From positions 24,462 to 82,658 of the forward strand of contig LFTH01000055.1 of NCBI GenBank assembly GCA_001513365.1: 58,197 bases of DNA, in the 5' to 3' direction. Positions 19,477 through 28,643 of this stretch are shown here, one piece after another. The DNA is from Clostridiales bacterium DTU033 (GTDB lineage Bacteria; Bacillota; Clostridia; Oscillospirales; Acutalibacteraceae). Below the pieces are notes generated by a model. It was given only the letters and a program-made list of their open reading frames with translations, made no database searches and was not told the origin of the DNA. The translations under genes were made by a program, and so were the position numbers. How positions within the stretch are numbered: the stretch's first letter is position 1; the number at the start of each line of letters is the position of its first letter.

Positions 19477-20418
19477 GTGGATTGCCGGTTGAAAATCATA
19501 TTCATGGGCACCCCCCGGTTTGCGGTCCCGTGCCTTGAAAGGCTGATTATGGACGGGCACCAGATTGTACTGGTTGTAACCCAGCCCGACAGGCCCAAAG
19601 GGCGCGGCTATAAAACCGCGCCCTCTGCGATAAAGGAGGCCGCAGTAAAGCGCGGACTTCCGGTGTACCAGCCGGACACCTTAAAAAACAATCAGCAGGC
19701 GCGGGAAAAGCTGAAAAGCTGCGGCGCCGACGTGGCGGTGGTGGTCGCTTTCGGCCAAATCCTGCCGCCCGAAGTTTTGTCCATACCCCAATACGGCTGT
19801 ATAAACGTCCACGCCTCCCTGTTGCCGAAATACCGCGGCGCGGCGCCGATACAGTGGGCGATAATAAACGGGGAGACCGAGACCGGGGTTACCACAATGA
19901 TGATGGACGCCGGCCTTGACACCGGCGATATGCTGATTAAAAGAAAGGTGGAAATCCCCCCTGACATGACCGCGGGCGAGCTGCACGACATTCTGGCTTT
20001 AGAGGGCGCGGCCGCAATCTCCGATACTCTGACGCTGCTTGAGCAGGGGCGTTTGGAGCCGAAAAAGCAGGACGACGCCCTGTCCAGCTATGCGCCGATG
20101 ATAAACCGGGATTTAACCCTGATTGACTGGAGCAAGCCCGCCGCGGATATCCACAACCTTATCCGTGGGCTAAACCCGTTTCCCGGCGCGCGCACAAAAC
20201 TCGGCGGCAGGATTTTAAAGCTTTTCCGCTCTTCTTTGGCGGGAAATACCGACCGCGCCCCCGGCACGGTAATTTCAAATTCGCCGCTGACAATCGCCTG
20301 CGGCGGCGGAACCGCGCTTGAAATCATCGAGCTTCAGCTTGAAGGGGCAAAACGCATGACTTCGGAGATGTTTTTAATGGGGCACAGAATGGAAATCGGC
20401 AGAAAACTTCCTGATTAA
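19477..20418 (+). CDS. fmt: methionyl-tRNA formyltransferase (possible TTG start at 19489)
   Basis: IFMGTPRFAVPCLERL; NVHASLLPKYRGAAPIQWAI. Confidence 0.96.
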   Translation: MDCRLKIIFMGTPRFAVPCLERLIMDGHQIVLVVTQPDRPKGRGYKTAPSAIKEAAVKRGLPVYQPDTLKNNQQAREKLKSCGADVAVVVAFGQILPPEVLSIPQYGCINVHASLLPKYRGAAPIQWAIINGETETGVTTMMMDAGLDTGDMLIKRKVEIPPDMTAGELHDILALEGAAAISDTLTLLEQGRLEPKKQDDALSSYAPMINRDLTLIDWSKPAADIHNLIRGLNPFPGARTKLGGRILKLFRSSLAGNTDRAPGTVISNSPLTIACGGGTALEIIELQLEGAKRMTSEMFLMGHRMEIGRKLPD

Positions 20419-20488
20419 AATCTGTTCAAACGGAATTAACATTTTTGGGTTATAATACTTATACAAATGATTGAAAGGAAGGTTTTAA

Positions 20489-21187
20489 ATGCCGTTTTTA
20501 TACTTTGATACGTGGTATCTGGTTTTGGTGGTCCCCGCGCTGATTATTTCGCTGTGGGCACAGATAAAAGTCAAATCCACATTTGAAAAATACAGCAAAA
20601 TCGGTGTAAGGAGCGGGATGACCGGTTACGAGGCCAGCATTGCAATCCAGAGAATGAGCGGGGTCTCCATCCCGGTCGAATCGGTGCCCGGCAACCTCAC
20701 CGACCATTTTGACCCGCGGACCAACGTGATACGGCTCTCCCAGTCGGTCGGACAGCGGAACTCTATTGCCGCGGTAGGTGTCGCGGCGCATGAGACCGGG
20801 CATGCCCTGCAGTACGCCGAGCGCTATCTCCCCATCCATATAAGGATGGCGATAATACCGGTAACCCGTTTTTCGTCAGGCTTAGCGCCATGGCTTTTCC
20901 TCGCGGGCATTATATTTAATTACAGCTTTCTTGCCTATATCGGGGTGTTTTTGTTCGGCTTTGCGGTTTTGTTCCAGCTTGTAACCCTTCCGGTCGAATT
21001 CAATGCGAGCGCCCGCGCGGTCCGCGCGCTTGAAGCTCAGGGGATTTTAACAAGCGATGAGCTTGAAGGCGCCAAAAAAGTATTGAGCGCCGCGGCTCTG
21101 ACTTATGTCGCCGCGCTGCTGGTTTCGCTGATGAGCTTTTTGCGCCTTTTGCTGATAGTGTCCGGGCGCGGGCGGAAAAACCGGTAA
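20489..21187 (+). CDS. zinc metallopeptidase, YugP family
   Basis: VAAHETGHALQYAERY (HExxH) with TM segments; between fmt and rsmB. Confidence 0.93.
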   Translation: MPFLYFDTWYLVLVVPALIISLWAQIKVKSTFEKYSKIGVRSGMTGYEASIAIQRMSGVSIPVESVPGNLTDHFDPRTNVIRLSQSVGQRNSIAAVGVAAHETGHALQYAERYLPIHIRMAIIPVTRFSSGLAPWLFLAGIIFNYSFLAYIGVFLFGFAVLFQLVTLPVEFNASARAVRALEAQGILTSDELEGAKKVLSAAALTYVAALLVSLMSFLRLLLIVSGRGRKNR

Positions 21188-22530
21188 TGCCGGCAGACGC
21201 GCGCCGACTGGCGGTTGAGGCGCTGCTGCGCGTCCACCGGGACTCCGGCTATTCCGGAGCCGTGCTCGACGGGGTTTTGAGCAGGTACGAAGACCGGCTG
21301 TCTTTGCGGGACCAGGCGCTGCTGTCCCGCCTGTATTACGGGGTGCTCGAAAGGCGGCTGACTTTGGATTATGTGATAAGCGAGCACTCCAGCGTAAAGC
21401 TGAAAAAAATCCATCCGGTGGCGCTGGAACTGCTGCGCATGGGCTGCTACCAGCTTATATTCATGGACAAAATCCCCGCTCCCGCCGCGGTTTACGAGTC
21501 GGTAAGGCTTGCAAAATCCATGGGGCAGGAGCGGGCTTCCGGTTTTATAAACGCGGTGCTGCGCTCAATCCAGCGAAACCGTGAAAACCTTTTTGACGGG
21601 CTGCCCGACAATCTGTTCGGGCTTTCGATACGCACGTCCTGCCCGGTCGAGCTTATCGAGCTGTGGGCGGAATGCTACGGCGTAAAAAACGCCGAAAAAC
21701 TCGCGGTCGGCTCAAACGCCGAGCCGCCCGCGACCGTCAGGGTAAATACGTTGAAGATGACCGCCGGCGATTTTGAAAAACTGCTTGAAAAAGAGGGTAT
21801 CGAGTATAAAAAACACCCGTATTTGAGCAGTTGTTACAATATTGAGAACATATACAGGCTTAAAAGGCTTGCAGAAATCCAAAAAAACTGCTATTATCAT
21901 CAGGATACAGCGTCTCAGCTTTGCTGCAAAGCTCTCGACCCGCGCCCGCGCGAGCGGATTGCCGACGTATGCGCGGCTCCCGGCGGCAAGGCGATAACCG
22001 CCGCGCAGCTTATGGAAAACAGCGGCGAGATACTGGCGTTCGATATCCACCCTTTTAAGCGGGACATGATTGAAGAAAGGGCGCGGCAGATGGGGGCGAC
22101 CATTATCAGAGCGACCGTCAGGGACGCGGCGTCCCCCTGTCCCGAACACCTTAAGGCTAGTTTTGACAGGGTGCTTTGCGACGTTCCCTGCTCCGGGTTC
22201 GGGACTATCCGCCGCCGGCCGGAGATAAAGTACAAACCAATCGAAAGCGTCGCGGAGCTTCCAAAGCTTCAATATGAAATACTCTGCAGCTCGTCCGAAA
22301 TGGTACGGCCGGGCGGGGTGCTGCAGTACTCCACCTGCACGCTGAACAAGGCGGAAAACGAGCAGGTGGCCGAAAAGTTTTTAAAGGAACATCCGGAATT
22401 TTCCCCGCGTACTCTGCCGCTTGACGAGTGCTTTTTGCAGATTAGCGCTAATCCTTCACATCAGATTACGCTGTTTCCGCATATCCACAACACCGACGGT
22501 TTTTATATGGCAAGTTTCATCAGGAAATAG
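21187..22530 (+). CDS. rsmB: 16S rRNA (cytosine(967)-C(5))-methyltransferase
   Basis: N-terminal NusB-like domain; DVCAAPGGKAITAA; CDVPCSGFGTIRRRPEI; YSTCTLNKAENE. Confidence 0.95.
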   Translation: MPADARRLAVEALLRVHRDSGYSGAVLDGVLSRYEDRLSLRDQALLSRLYYGVLERRLTLDYVISEHSSVKLKKIHPVALELLRMGCYQLIFMDKIPAPAAVYESVRLAKSMGQERASGFINAVLRSIQRNRENLFDGLPDNLFGLSIRTSCPVELIELWAECYGVKNAEKLAVGSNAEPPATVRVNTLKMTAGDFEKLLEKEGIEYKKHPYLSSCYNIENIYRLKRLAEIQKNCYYHQDTASQLCCKALDPRPRERIADVCAAPGGKAITAAQLMENSGEILAFDIHPFKRDMIEERARQMGATIIRATVRDAASPCPEHLKASFDRVLCDVPCSGFGTIRRRPEIKYKPIESVAELPKLQYEILCSSSEMVRPGGVLQYSTCTLNKAENEQVAEKFLKEHPEFSPRTLPLDECFLQISANPSHQITLFPHIHNTDGFYMASFIRK

Positions 22531-22549
22531 TATAATAAGAGGTGGGTTT

Positions 22550-23590
22550 TTGGATTTAATCGACTGCAAATCCCTGACTATTGACCAGCTTCGGGACAAG
22601 CTGTCGGGTATCGGAGTTCCCGCCTACCGCGCGGAGCAAATCCGCTCATGGCTCGACCGCGGGACAGACGATTTTGACAGTATGACCGACCTGCCTTTGT
22701 CGCTTCGGGCGGAGTTGAAAAATATTTTCTGGATACCCGGCATAAATATTAAAAAAAGGCTTGTTTCTAAAACAGATTCTACTGTAAAATATCTTTATAC
22801 CCTGTATGACGGGGAAAATGTGGAGTCGGTGCTGATGAAGTACCGCCACGGCTGGTCGCAATGCCTGTCCACCCAGGCCGGGTGCAGAATGGGGTGCGCT
22901 TTTTGCGCGACAGGCGCCGGCGGCTATGCCCGTAACCTTCTGCCCGGCGAGATGCTGGCACAGATTGAAAAAGCGCAGGCGGACCACGGCGTGCGGGTTT
23001 CCTCGGTAGTTCTGATGGGAATGGGGGAACCGCTGGACAATTTCGACAATGTATTAAAGTTTCTACGGCTACTCGGAGAGCCCGGCGGCGTAAACATCGG
23101 AATGCGGCGTGTTACCCTGTCCACCTGCGAGATTGTGGATAAAATCTACCGGCTTATGGAACATAAACTCCAGCTCACCCTTTCGGTTTCGCTGCATGCG
23201 CCTAACAATCAAATCCGTTCGCGGCTTATGCCGATAAACAATAAATGGCCGGTCGAGCAGCTTTTGAAAGCGTGCCGCGATTACGGGGAGGCGACCGGCC
23301 GCAGGGTTTCGTTTGAATACGCGATGATTGACGGACTGAACGACACCGACGAGTGCGCAAGGGAGCTTGCAAAACGGATAAAAGGCATTCACTGCCATGT
23401 TAATCTAATCCCTCTGAATCAGATTTCGTACTCCGAAAACACACTGAGAAAAAGCGGCAGAGAACGGATATACCGGTTTTTATCCTTGCTGAAAACATTG
23501 GGGGTTAATGCGACGGTTAGAAGGACTTTGGGCGCTGACATCGACGCTTCCTGCGGCCAGCTGCGCCGCAGGTATCACCAAAGCCTTTGA
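22550..23590 (+). CDS. rlmN: 23S rRNA (adenine(2503)-C(2))-methyltransferase
   Basis: Radical SAM CRMGCAFCATG; ADIDASCGQLR; TTG start at 22550 preferred over track start 22421. Confidence 0.95.
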   Translation: MDLIDCKSLTIDQLRDKLSGIGVPAYRAEQIRSWLDRGTDDFDSMTDLPLSLRAELKNIFWIPGINIKKRLVSKTDSTVKYLYTLYDGENVESVLMKYRHGWSQCLSTQAGCRMGCAFCATGAGGYARNLLPGEMLAQIEKAQADHGVRVSSVVLMGMGEPLDNFDNVLKFLRLLGEPGGVNIGMRRVTLSTCEIVDKIYRLMEHKLQLTLSVSLHAPNNQIRSRLMPINNKWPVEQLLKACRDYGEATGRRVSFEYAMIDGLNDTDECARELAKRIKGIHCHVNLIPLNQISYSENTLRKSGRERIYRFLSLLKTLGVNATVRRTLGADIDASCGQLRRRYHQSL

Positions 23591-24336
23591 GCCAGAAGGG
23601 GGGAGGCGCTTTGGAAGCATACGGAAAGACAGACGCTGGGCGTCTGCGGAACAGTAATCAGGACGCTTTTATATGCGCGCGCCTGTCTGAAAGTGCTTTG
23701 TTCTGCGCCGTGTGCGACGGCATGGGCGGAGTAAACGGCGGAAATGTGGCAAGCTCGATTGCAATCAAAGTGATTTCCGACCGCATAATGGACGTGTACC
23801 GGGACGGGCTTTCGTCCAACTCAATCCGCAACCTTTTTGAGACTGCGATTGCCGCCGCGAATATAGAGATTTACGACTCGGCAATGGCGGACGAGAATTT
23901 AAGGGGAATGGGCACCACCGTGGTCGCGACCCTTGTCGTGGGCAGGCGTTTGCACCTCGCCCATGTCGGGGACAGCCGCGCGTACCTTGTGGGCGACAGC
24001 GGAATGGTGCAGATTACCAAAGACCACTCGGTCGTTCAGGCGATGGTCGAAAAAGGGCAGCTTACCCAGAAAGAGGCCAAAAACCACCCCCGCAAGCATT
24101 TCATCACCCGCGCGCTCGGCGCCGAGGATACTGTGAAATGCGATTACTGCGAGCAGGAGCTCGATGAGGGCGACCGCGTACTAATCTGCACGGACGGTCT
24201 TACCAACATGATGGAGACCGATGAAATATACAGGATAATCCAGTCGGTTGACACTGAATCAGTGCCGGAACGGTTGATACACGAAGCCAACATGGTGGGC
24301 GGAAGCGACAATATCACTGTTGTCGTAATCGCCTAA
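23587..24336 (+). CDS. prpC: Stp1/IreP (PrpC) family PP2C-type Ser/Thr phosphatase (start may be TTG 23611)
   Basis: GRLRNSNQDAF, CDGMGGVNGGNVAS, HVGDSRAYLV, GGSDNITVVVI. Confidence 0.95.
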   Translation: MSQKGGGALEAYGKTDAGRLRNSNQDAFICARLSESALFCAVCDGMGGVNGGNVASSIAIKVISDRIMDVYRDGLSSNSIRNLFETAIAAANIEIYDSAMADENLRGMGTTVVATLVVGRRLHLAHVGDSRAYLVGDSGMVQITKDHSVVQAMVEKGQLTQKEAKNHPRKHFITRALGAEDTVKCDYCEQELDEGDRVLICTDGLTNMMETDEIYRIIQSVDTESVPERLIHEANMVGGSDNITVVVIA

Positions 24337-24358
24337 TTCAGCTCAGGAGTGATTTTGT

Positions 24359-26413
24359 ATGGATAAGTATCTTGGAAAGAGGCTTGACGGTCGATATGAA
24401 ATCCGTGAAATTATCGGGGTAGGCGGAATGGCCTATGTTTACAAGGCCTACGATACCATCGATGACAGAACGGTCGCGATTAAAATATTAAAGGATGAAT
24501 TCCTCGCGAACGAGGAGTTCACCCGCCGTTTCAAAAACGAATCAAAAGCGATTGCAATACTGTCCCATCCCAACATTGTCAAAGTGTACGACGTCAGCTT
24601 CGGGAATAGAATTCAGTACATTGTAATGGAGTATATCGACGGCATAACCCTTAAAGAGTATATCGAGCAGCAAAAGGATATACGCTGGAAAGAGGCAGTT
24701 CACTTTACCGTACAGATACTCCGCGCGCTTCAGCACGCCCACGACAAAGGGATAGTACACAGGGACATCAAGCCGCAGAACATCATGCTGCTGCCCGACG
24801 GCACCATCAAGGTTACGGATTTCGGTATTGCGCGGTTTGCCCGCAGTGACATACGGCTGACAAGCGCAGCCGAAAAGGCTATCGGCTCAGTGCATTACAT
24901 CAGCCCGGAGCAGGCGCGCGGCGAGATTACGGACGAAAAGGCGGACATTTATTCGGTCGGCGTGATGCTGTACGAAATGCTGACCGGCAAGCTGCCTTTT
25001 GAGGCTGACAACGCGGTTTCAATCGCGATAATGCAAATGCAGACCGAGCCAAAAAAAATCAGGGAAATCAACCCCGATATTCCCGACGGGCTTGAGGAAA
25101 TAACCATCAAGGCAATGCAGAAGGACCCCTCAAAACGCTACCAGTCGGCCGCGGAGATGCTCTACGACATTGACGAGTTCAAACGCAATCCCAGCATCCA
25201 TTTTGCCTACAAGTATTTTGTGGACGAGACCCCGACAAGGTTTGTGGACGCGATAACCAGAGTCAAGGGCGCCGAGCCGGAACAGCAAGGCGAAGCCGAA
25301 GCCGAACCGGACGAGCAGGAGGAAACCGGAAAGAAGTTCCCGGTGATTCCGGTGCTGGCAGGGGTCGCGGGCGCGTTCGTGGTCGCCGGCATTATATTCG
25401 CGGGCATTGTTTTCCTGCTTGAGATGTTCGGGGACAATAAGACAGAAGATGTTGTGGTACCAAACCTGATAGGCCGCGATTATACAGAGGTTATTAATGA
25501 CAGGGAAATCACCTCGAACTTCACAATCGACAGGAGACTGGTAGAGAACGATACAGTACCGAAAAACCAGATATACGACCAGGACCCAAAACCCCCGAAA
25601 TCGGTGAAACGCCACAGCAAGCTTATGCTCTACGTAAGCTCCGGACCGAAACTCATCGCAGTCCCTGCCGTATCCCAAAACGAGCATGTGGACGTGGTTA
25701 AAAAGCGGTTGGAAGACGCGGGGTTTGATGTGCAAATCACATACCAGACAAGCAACGACGTCGAAGAGAGTTTTGTAATTAAAATTGACCCGCCGTCCGG
25801 CGAAGAGCTCGTAAAGGGCAGCGTCATCACGGTATATGTCAGTTCGGGCGTCGAGCTTCCCGACCCCGAACCGGTCCCGTATGTGGTATCCACCAATATC
25901 GAATCCGCCAAAGCGATTATAAATCAGAACGGGTTCAATGTGGGCACCGTCGAATATGTCAACAGCGACGACTATCCGAAGGACATTGTAATCAGTCAGG
26001 ACCCGCCGAAGGACACCATGGCGACGCCCGGCACAAAGATTAACCTCGTGGTCGCGAGCGGGTACAGGGATTTCAAACTGCCGGTTGCTCTGCCGCGCAC
26101 AACTGCCGCGCTTGATATGTGCGTATATGTGGACGGCAAACATGTTCCGAAATTTGATGACAACAACTTTATTCCTCAAAATACCGTGGAACTGCTGTTG
26201 ACCACCCAGAAAGAGGAATACACCGTTTTAGTTAAGCTCAGAAAGCATAAAACCGCCGAATGGATTTCGTACAGGGAATACACTGTGAACTGCCTTGAGC
26301 AGCGGATTGTCAGTCAATTACAGCATGCTGAGGACAGCCGTTTTTATGAAGATATCGACATTACAACGACAACGACAACGACTACAACAACCACCGAGTT
26401 TTTTAACCCATGA
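24359..26413 (+). CDS. prkC: PrkC/Stk1-type Ser/Thr kinase with PASTA repeats
   Basis: GVGGMAYVYKAYD; HRDIKPQNIML; DFGIARF; TM followed by about three PASTA domains; C-terminal T11 tract. Confidence 0.96.
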   Translation: MDKYLGKRLDGRYEIREIIGVGGMAYVYKAYDTIDDRTVAIKILKDEFLANEEFTRRFKNESKAIAILSHPNIVKVYDVSFGNRIQYIVMEYIDGITLKEYIEQQKDIRWKEAVHFTVQILRALQHAHDKGIVHRDIKPQNIMLLPDGTIKVTDFGIARFARSDIRLTSAAEKAIGSVHYISPEQARGEITDEKADIYSVGVMLYEMLTGKLPFEADNAVSIAIMQMQTEPKKIREINPDIPDGLEEITIKAMQKDPSKRYQSAAEMLYDIDEFKRNPSIHFAYKYFVDETPTRFVDAITRVKGAEPEQQGEAEAEPDEQEETGKKFPVIPVLAGVAGAFVVAGIIFAGIVFLLEMFGDNKTEDVVVPNLIGRDYTEVINDREITSNFTIDRRLVENDTVPKNQIYDQDPKPPKSVKRHSKLMLYVSSGPKLIAVPAVSQNEHVDVVKKRLEDAGFDVQITYQTSNDVEESFVIKIDPPSGEELVKGSVITVYVSSGVELPDPEPVPYVVSTNIESAKAIINQNGFNVGTVEYVNSDDYPKDIVISQDPPKDTMATPGTKINLVVASGYRDFKLPVALPRTTAALDMCVYVDGKHVPKFDDNNFIPQNTVELLLTTQKEEYTVLVKLRKHKTAEWISYREYTVNCLEQRIVSQLQHAEDSRFYEDIDITTTTTTTTTTTEFFNP

Positions 26414-26434
26414 TATAATCGGGAAGGTACTTGC

Positions 26435-27319
26435 ATGGCGGATTTCTTGAAAGGCATTATACTAAAATGTGTTGGCGGCTTCTATTATGTGGAGGCCGCC
26501 GACGCGGTATATGAATGCAGAGCGCGCGGTATTTTCCGCAAAAGCGGGATTACCCCCGTTGCGGGGGATACCGCATATATCACCGTTTTGGACGATGAGA
26601 CCGGCTGGCTTGAGGAAATCGGCGAGCGCCGCAATTTCCTTGTCCGCCCGCCGGTGGCAAACCTTGATTTGCTGTTGGTGGTGGTCTCCATCACCGAGCC
26701 GGAGCCCAATCAGCTTTTGATGGACAAAACCATTGCGATAGCCGAGAAAAACGAGGTTGAGCCGGTTATTGTGATTACAAAGGCGGATTTGAAGGACACC
26801 CGGCAGCTTGCGGAAATCTACCGCAAATCTGGGTTTGAAGTGTTCGAGGTCTCATCAAAGACCGGACAGGGCATAGGGGAGCTGAAAAAACGGCTGACCG
26901 GGTTTTTGAGCGTTTTGAGCGGGAATTCGGGGGTCGGCAAGTCAAGCCTTTTAAACGCGCTCGAACCTTCATACGGGCTGGAAACGGGACAGATAAGCAA
27001 AAAGCTGGGGCGGGGCAGGCATACCACCAGAACCGCCGAGATTTTCAAGTTAAGCTGCGGCGCCCGGATTGCGGACACCCCCGGTTTTTCAACAATCGAC
27101 ATCGAAAGGGTGCAGCGGATATACAAGGACGAGCTTGCCGGCTGTTTCAGGGAATTTAAGGATTACCTCGGCGGGTGCAGATTTACAAGCTGCTCCCATA
27201 CCGTGGAGACGGGCTGCGCGGTGATTGACGCGGTGAACAGCGGAAAAATCGCGCCGCAGCGGTATGACAGCTACAAAGCGATATACGGAGAGGTCAAGGA
27301 TTTAAAAACGTGGGATTGA
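26435..27319 (+). CDS. rsgA: ribosome small subunit-dependent GTPase A
   Basis: Circularly permuted GTPase: TKAD, GNSGVGKSSLLN, DTPGFS; CX7HX5C-type zinc motif. Confidence 0.96.
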   Translation: MADFLKGIILKCVGGFYYVEAADAVYECRARGIFRKSGITPVAGDTAYITVLDDETGWLEEIGERRNFLVRPPVANLDLLLVVVSITEPEPNQLLMDKTIAIAEKNEVEPVIVITKADLKDTRQLAEIYRKSGFEVFEVSSKTGQGIGELKKRLTGFLSVLSGNSGVGKSSLLNALEPSYGLETGQISKKLGRGRHTTRTAEIFKLSCGARIADTPGFSTIDIERVQRIYKDELAGCFREFKDYLGGCRFTSCSHTVETGCAVIDAVNSGKIAPQRYDSYKAIYGEVKDLKTWD

Positions 27320-27326
27320 GGGGCAT

Positions 27327-27971
27327 TTGATGGATAACCCAAAAAACCGCAGGTGTATAATCTTTGCCGCCGCGCCGGTGTCCAACCCCGAACGGCTGAG
27401 CCGGTTCTTGAGGGACGGCGACTATTATATAGCGGCCGACAGGGGTTTGATGCTCGCAGACCGGCTCGGAATAAAGCCGGACTGCCTTGTCGCCGATTTT
27501 GACTCCCTTAAAACCGGCGAGGGCTTTGAGGCGCCGGTGCACAGGCTGCCAAAAAGAAAAGACGATACCGATACCATGGCCGCCGCAAGGCTGGGCCTTG
27601 GGCTTGGGTTTAAGGATTTTCTGCTGCTGGGAGCGAGCGGCGGGCGCCTTGACCACACCTTTGCCAATTTCTCGGTGATGCTGTACCTGTTAAAGAACGG
27701 GGCAAAGGCGGTTTTGGCAGACGAGCAGAATACGGCGCAGATGTTTCTCCCCGGCACCGCTTATATAGAGCCTGTCGCGGGGGCGTTTTTTTCGCTTTTG
27801 CCTTTCAGCGGTCCGGTTAGCGGGCTTACAATCCGCAACGCCTCGTACGAAATCAGGGATTACACATTGACTCCCGACTCCACTCTCGGCGTCAGCAACG
27901 AATTTGTCGGCAAAACTGTCGAAATATCCTTTAATCAGGGAATTTTATTGATTTTTATTTCAACAGACTGA
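27327..27971 (+). CDS. thiN: thiamine diphosphokinase (start likely ATG 27330)
   Basis: ADRGLMLADRLGIKPDCLVADFDS; KDDTDTMAAARLGL; GASGGRLDHTFAN. Confidence 0.93.
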   Translation: MMDNPKNRRCIIFAAAPVSNPERLSRFLRDGDYYIAADRGLMLADRLGIKPDCLVADFDSLKTGEGFEAPVHRLPKRKDDTDTMAAARLGLGLGFKDFLLLGASGGRLDHTFANFSVMLYLLKNGAKAVLADEQNTAQMFLPGTAYIEPVAGAFFSLLPFSGPVSGLTIRNASYEIRDYTLTPDSTLGVSNEFVGKTVEISFNQGILLIFISTD

Positions 27972-28052
27972 CACCAGATACAGGAGTTCGGAATATGCTG
28001 TAATAGACACGGGTACCTGCCGGGTCAATACCTTTTGCAGGGCGGTGCGGAT

Positions 28053-28199
28053 ATGAGACGATGTAAAAACTGCGGCGGCTTGGTATTCGCCGCTTTCGGC
28101 GCGGGGCTGCTGCTCGCTACAATCTGCCCTGTGCAGCTTATACTGGTATTGGCCGCGGCAGCTCTTGTATTAACGGGGTTTTGCCTTGTCAGAAACTGA
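28053..28199 (+). CDS. 48-aa CxxC plus hydrophobic small protein, MRRCKNCGGLVFAAFGAGLLLATICPVQLILVLAAAALVLTGFCLVRN
   Basis: Manual translation; not in ORF track; ATG to TGA, 16 nt before the spoVM ATG. Confidence 0.65.
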   Translation: MRRCKNCGGLVFAAFGAGLLLATICPVQLILVLAAAALVLTGFCLVRN

Positions 28200-28214
28200 A
28201 TGGAGGAGTCGCGG

Positions 28215-28304
28215 ATGAAAATTGTTGTTGTAAAGAGCCCCAGATTGTTCGGCGGGATATTAAGAAAAATCTTCGGAATAAAAAAGAGAAGCTACATAGA
28301 TTAA
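28215..28304 (+). CDS. spoVM: stage V sporulation protein M (29 aa: MKIVVVKSPRLFGGILRKIFGIKKRSYID)
   Basis: Manual translation; short amphipathic peptide resembling SpoVM; same position downstream of thiN as in Bacillus; not in ORF track. Confidence 0.88.
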   Translation: MKIVVVKSPRLFGGILRKIFGIKKRSYID

Positions 28305-28311
28305 CCATATT

Positions 28312-28345
28312 AAAACAGCCCGAAAATCAATCGGGCTGTTTTTTT
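28312..28345 (+). terminator. intrinsic terminator downstream of spoVM
   Basis: AAAACAGCCCGA-aaatcaa-TCGGGCTGTTTT followed by T-run. Confidence 0.93.
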
Positions 28346-28436
28346 GCGGCGGCTGGCCGGCAAATCCCGACTACGGGCGGGATTGTGGTTTTTGCCGGCT
28401 TGCCGCGCTCGGTATGGGTTTTGGTTTTAGGGCGGA

Positions 28437-28643
28437 TTACTCCAGCAAAGTTTTTATAACAGCGTAAATCAACACGGCCAGCAGTATTAAGACAATACTT
28501 CCGCTGCCGCCGCCGCTGTTGTTTTTGTTTCTCCTCGGCCCTCTGCCGGGAGAGCGCCTTTCAGCTTCTTTCATCGCCTGCAGGTAATGCGAGTACCCTT
28601 CATAGCCCTTTCCGTAAACTCCGTAATCTCCATCCCACGGCAT
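28437..28643 (-). CDS. 68-aa hypothetical protein with Gly/Ser linker and C-terminal TM helix
   Basis: ORF with TAATG overlap to the WYL gene; C-terminus GSIVLILLAVLIYAVIKTLL. Confidence 0.65.
   Translation of the reverse strand: MPWDGDYGVYGKGYEGYSHYLQAMKEAERRSPGRGPRRNKNNSGGGSGSIVLILLAVLIYAVIKTLLE

Noticed and set aside
25130-26179. 349-aa minus-strand ORF
   Set aside because: Antisense to the clear PASTA kinase gene; no recognisable motifs.
27990-28002. 13-mer GGAATATGCTGTA shared with 55326-55338, considered as a shared sporulation promoter
   Set aside because: Many 13-mer repeats are expected by chance in 58 kb, and the upstream -35 regions do not match.
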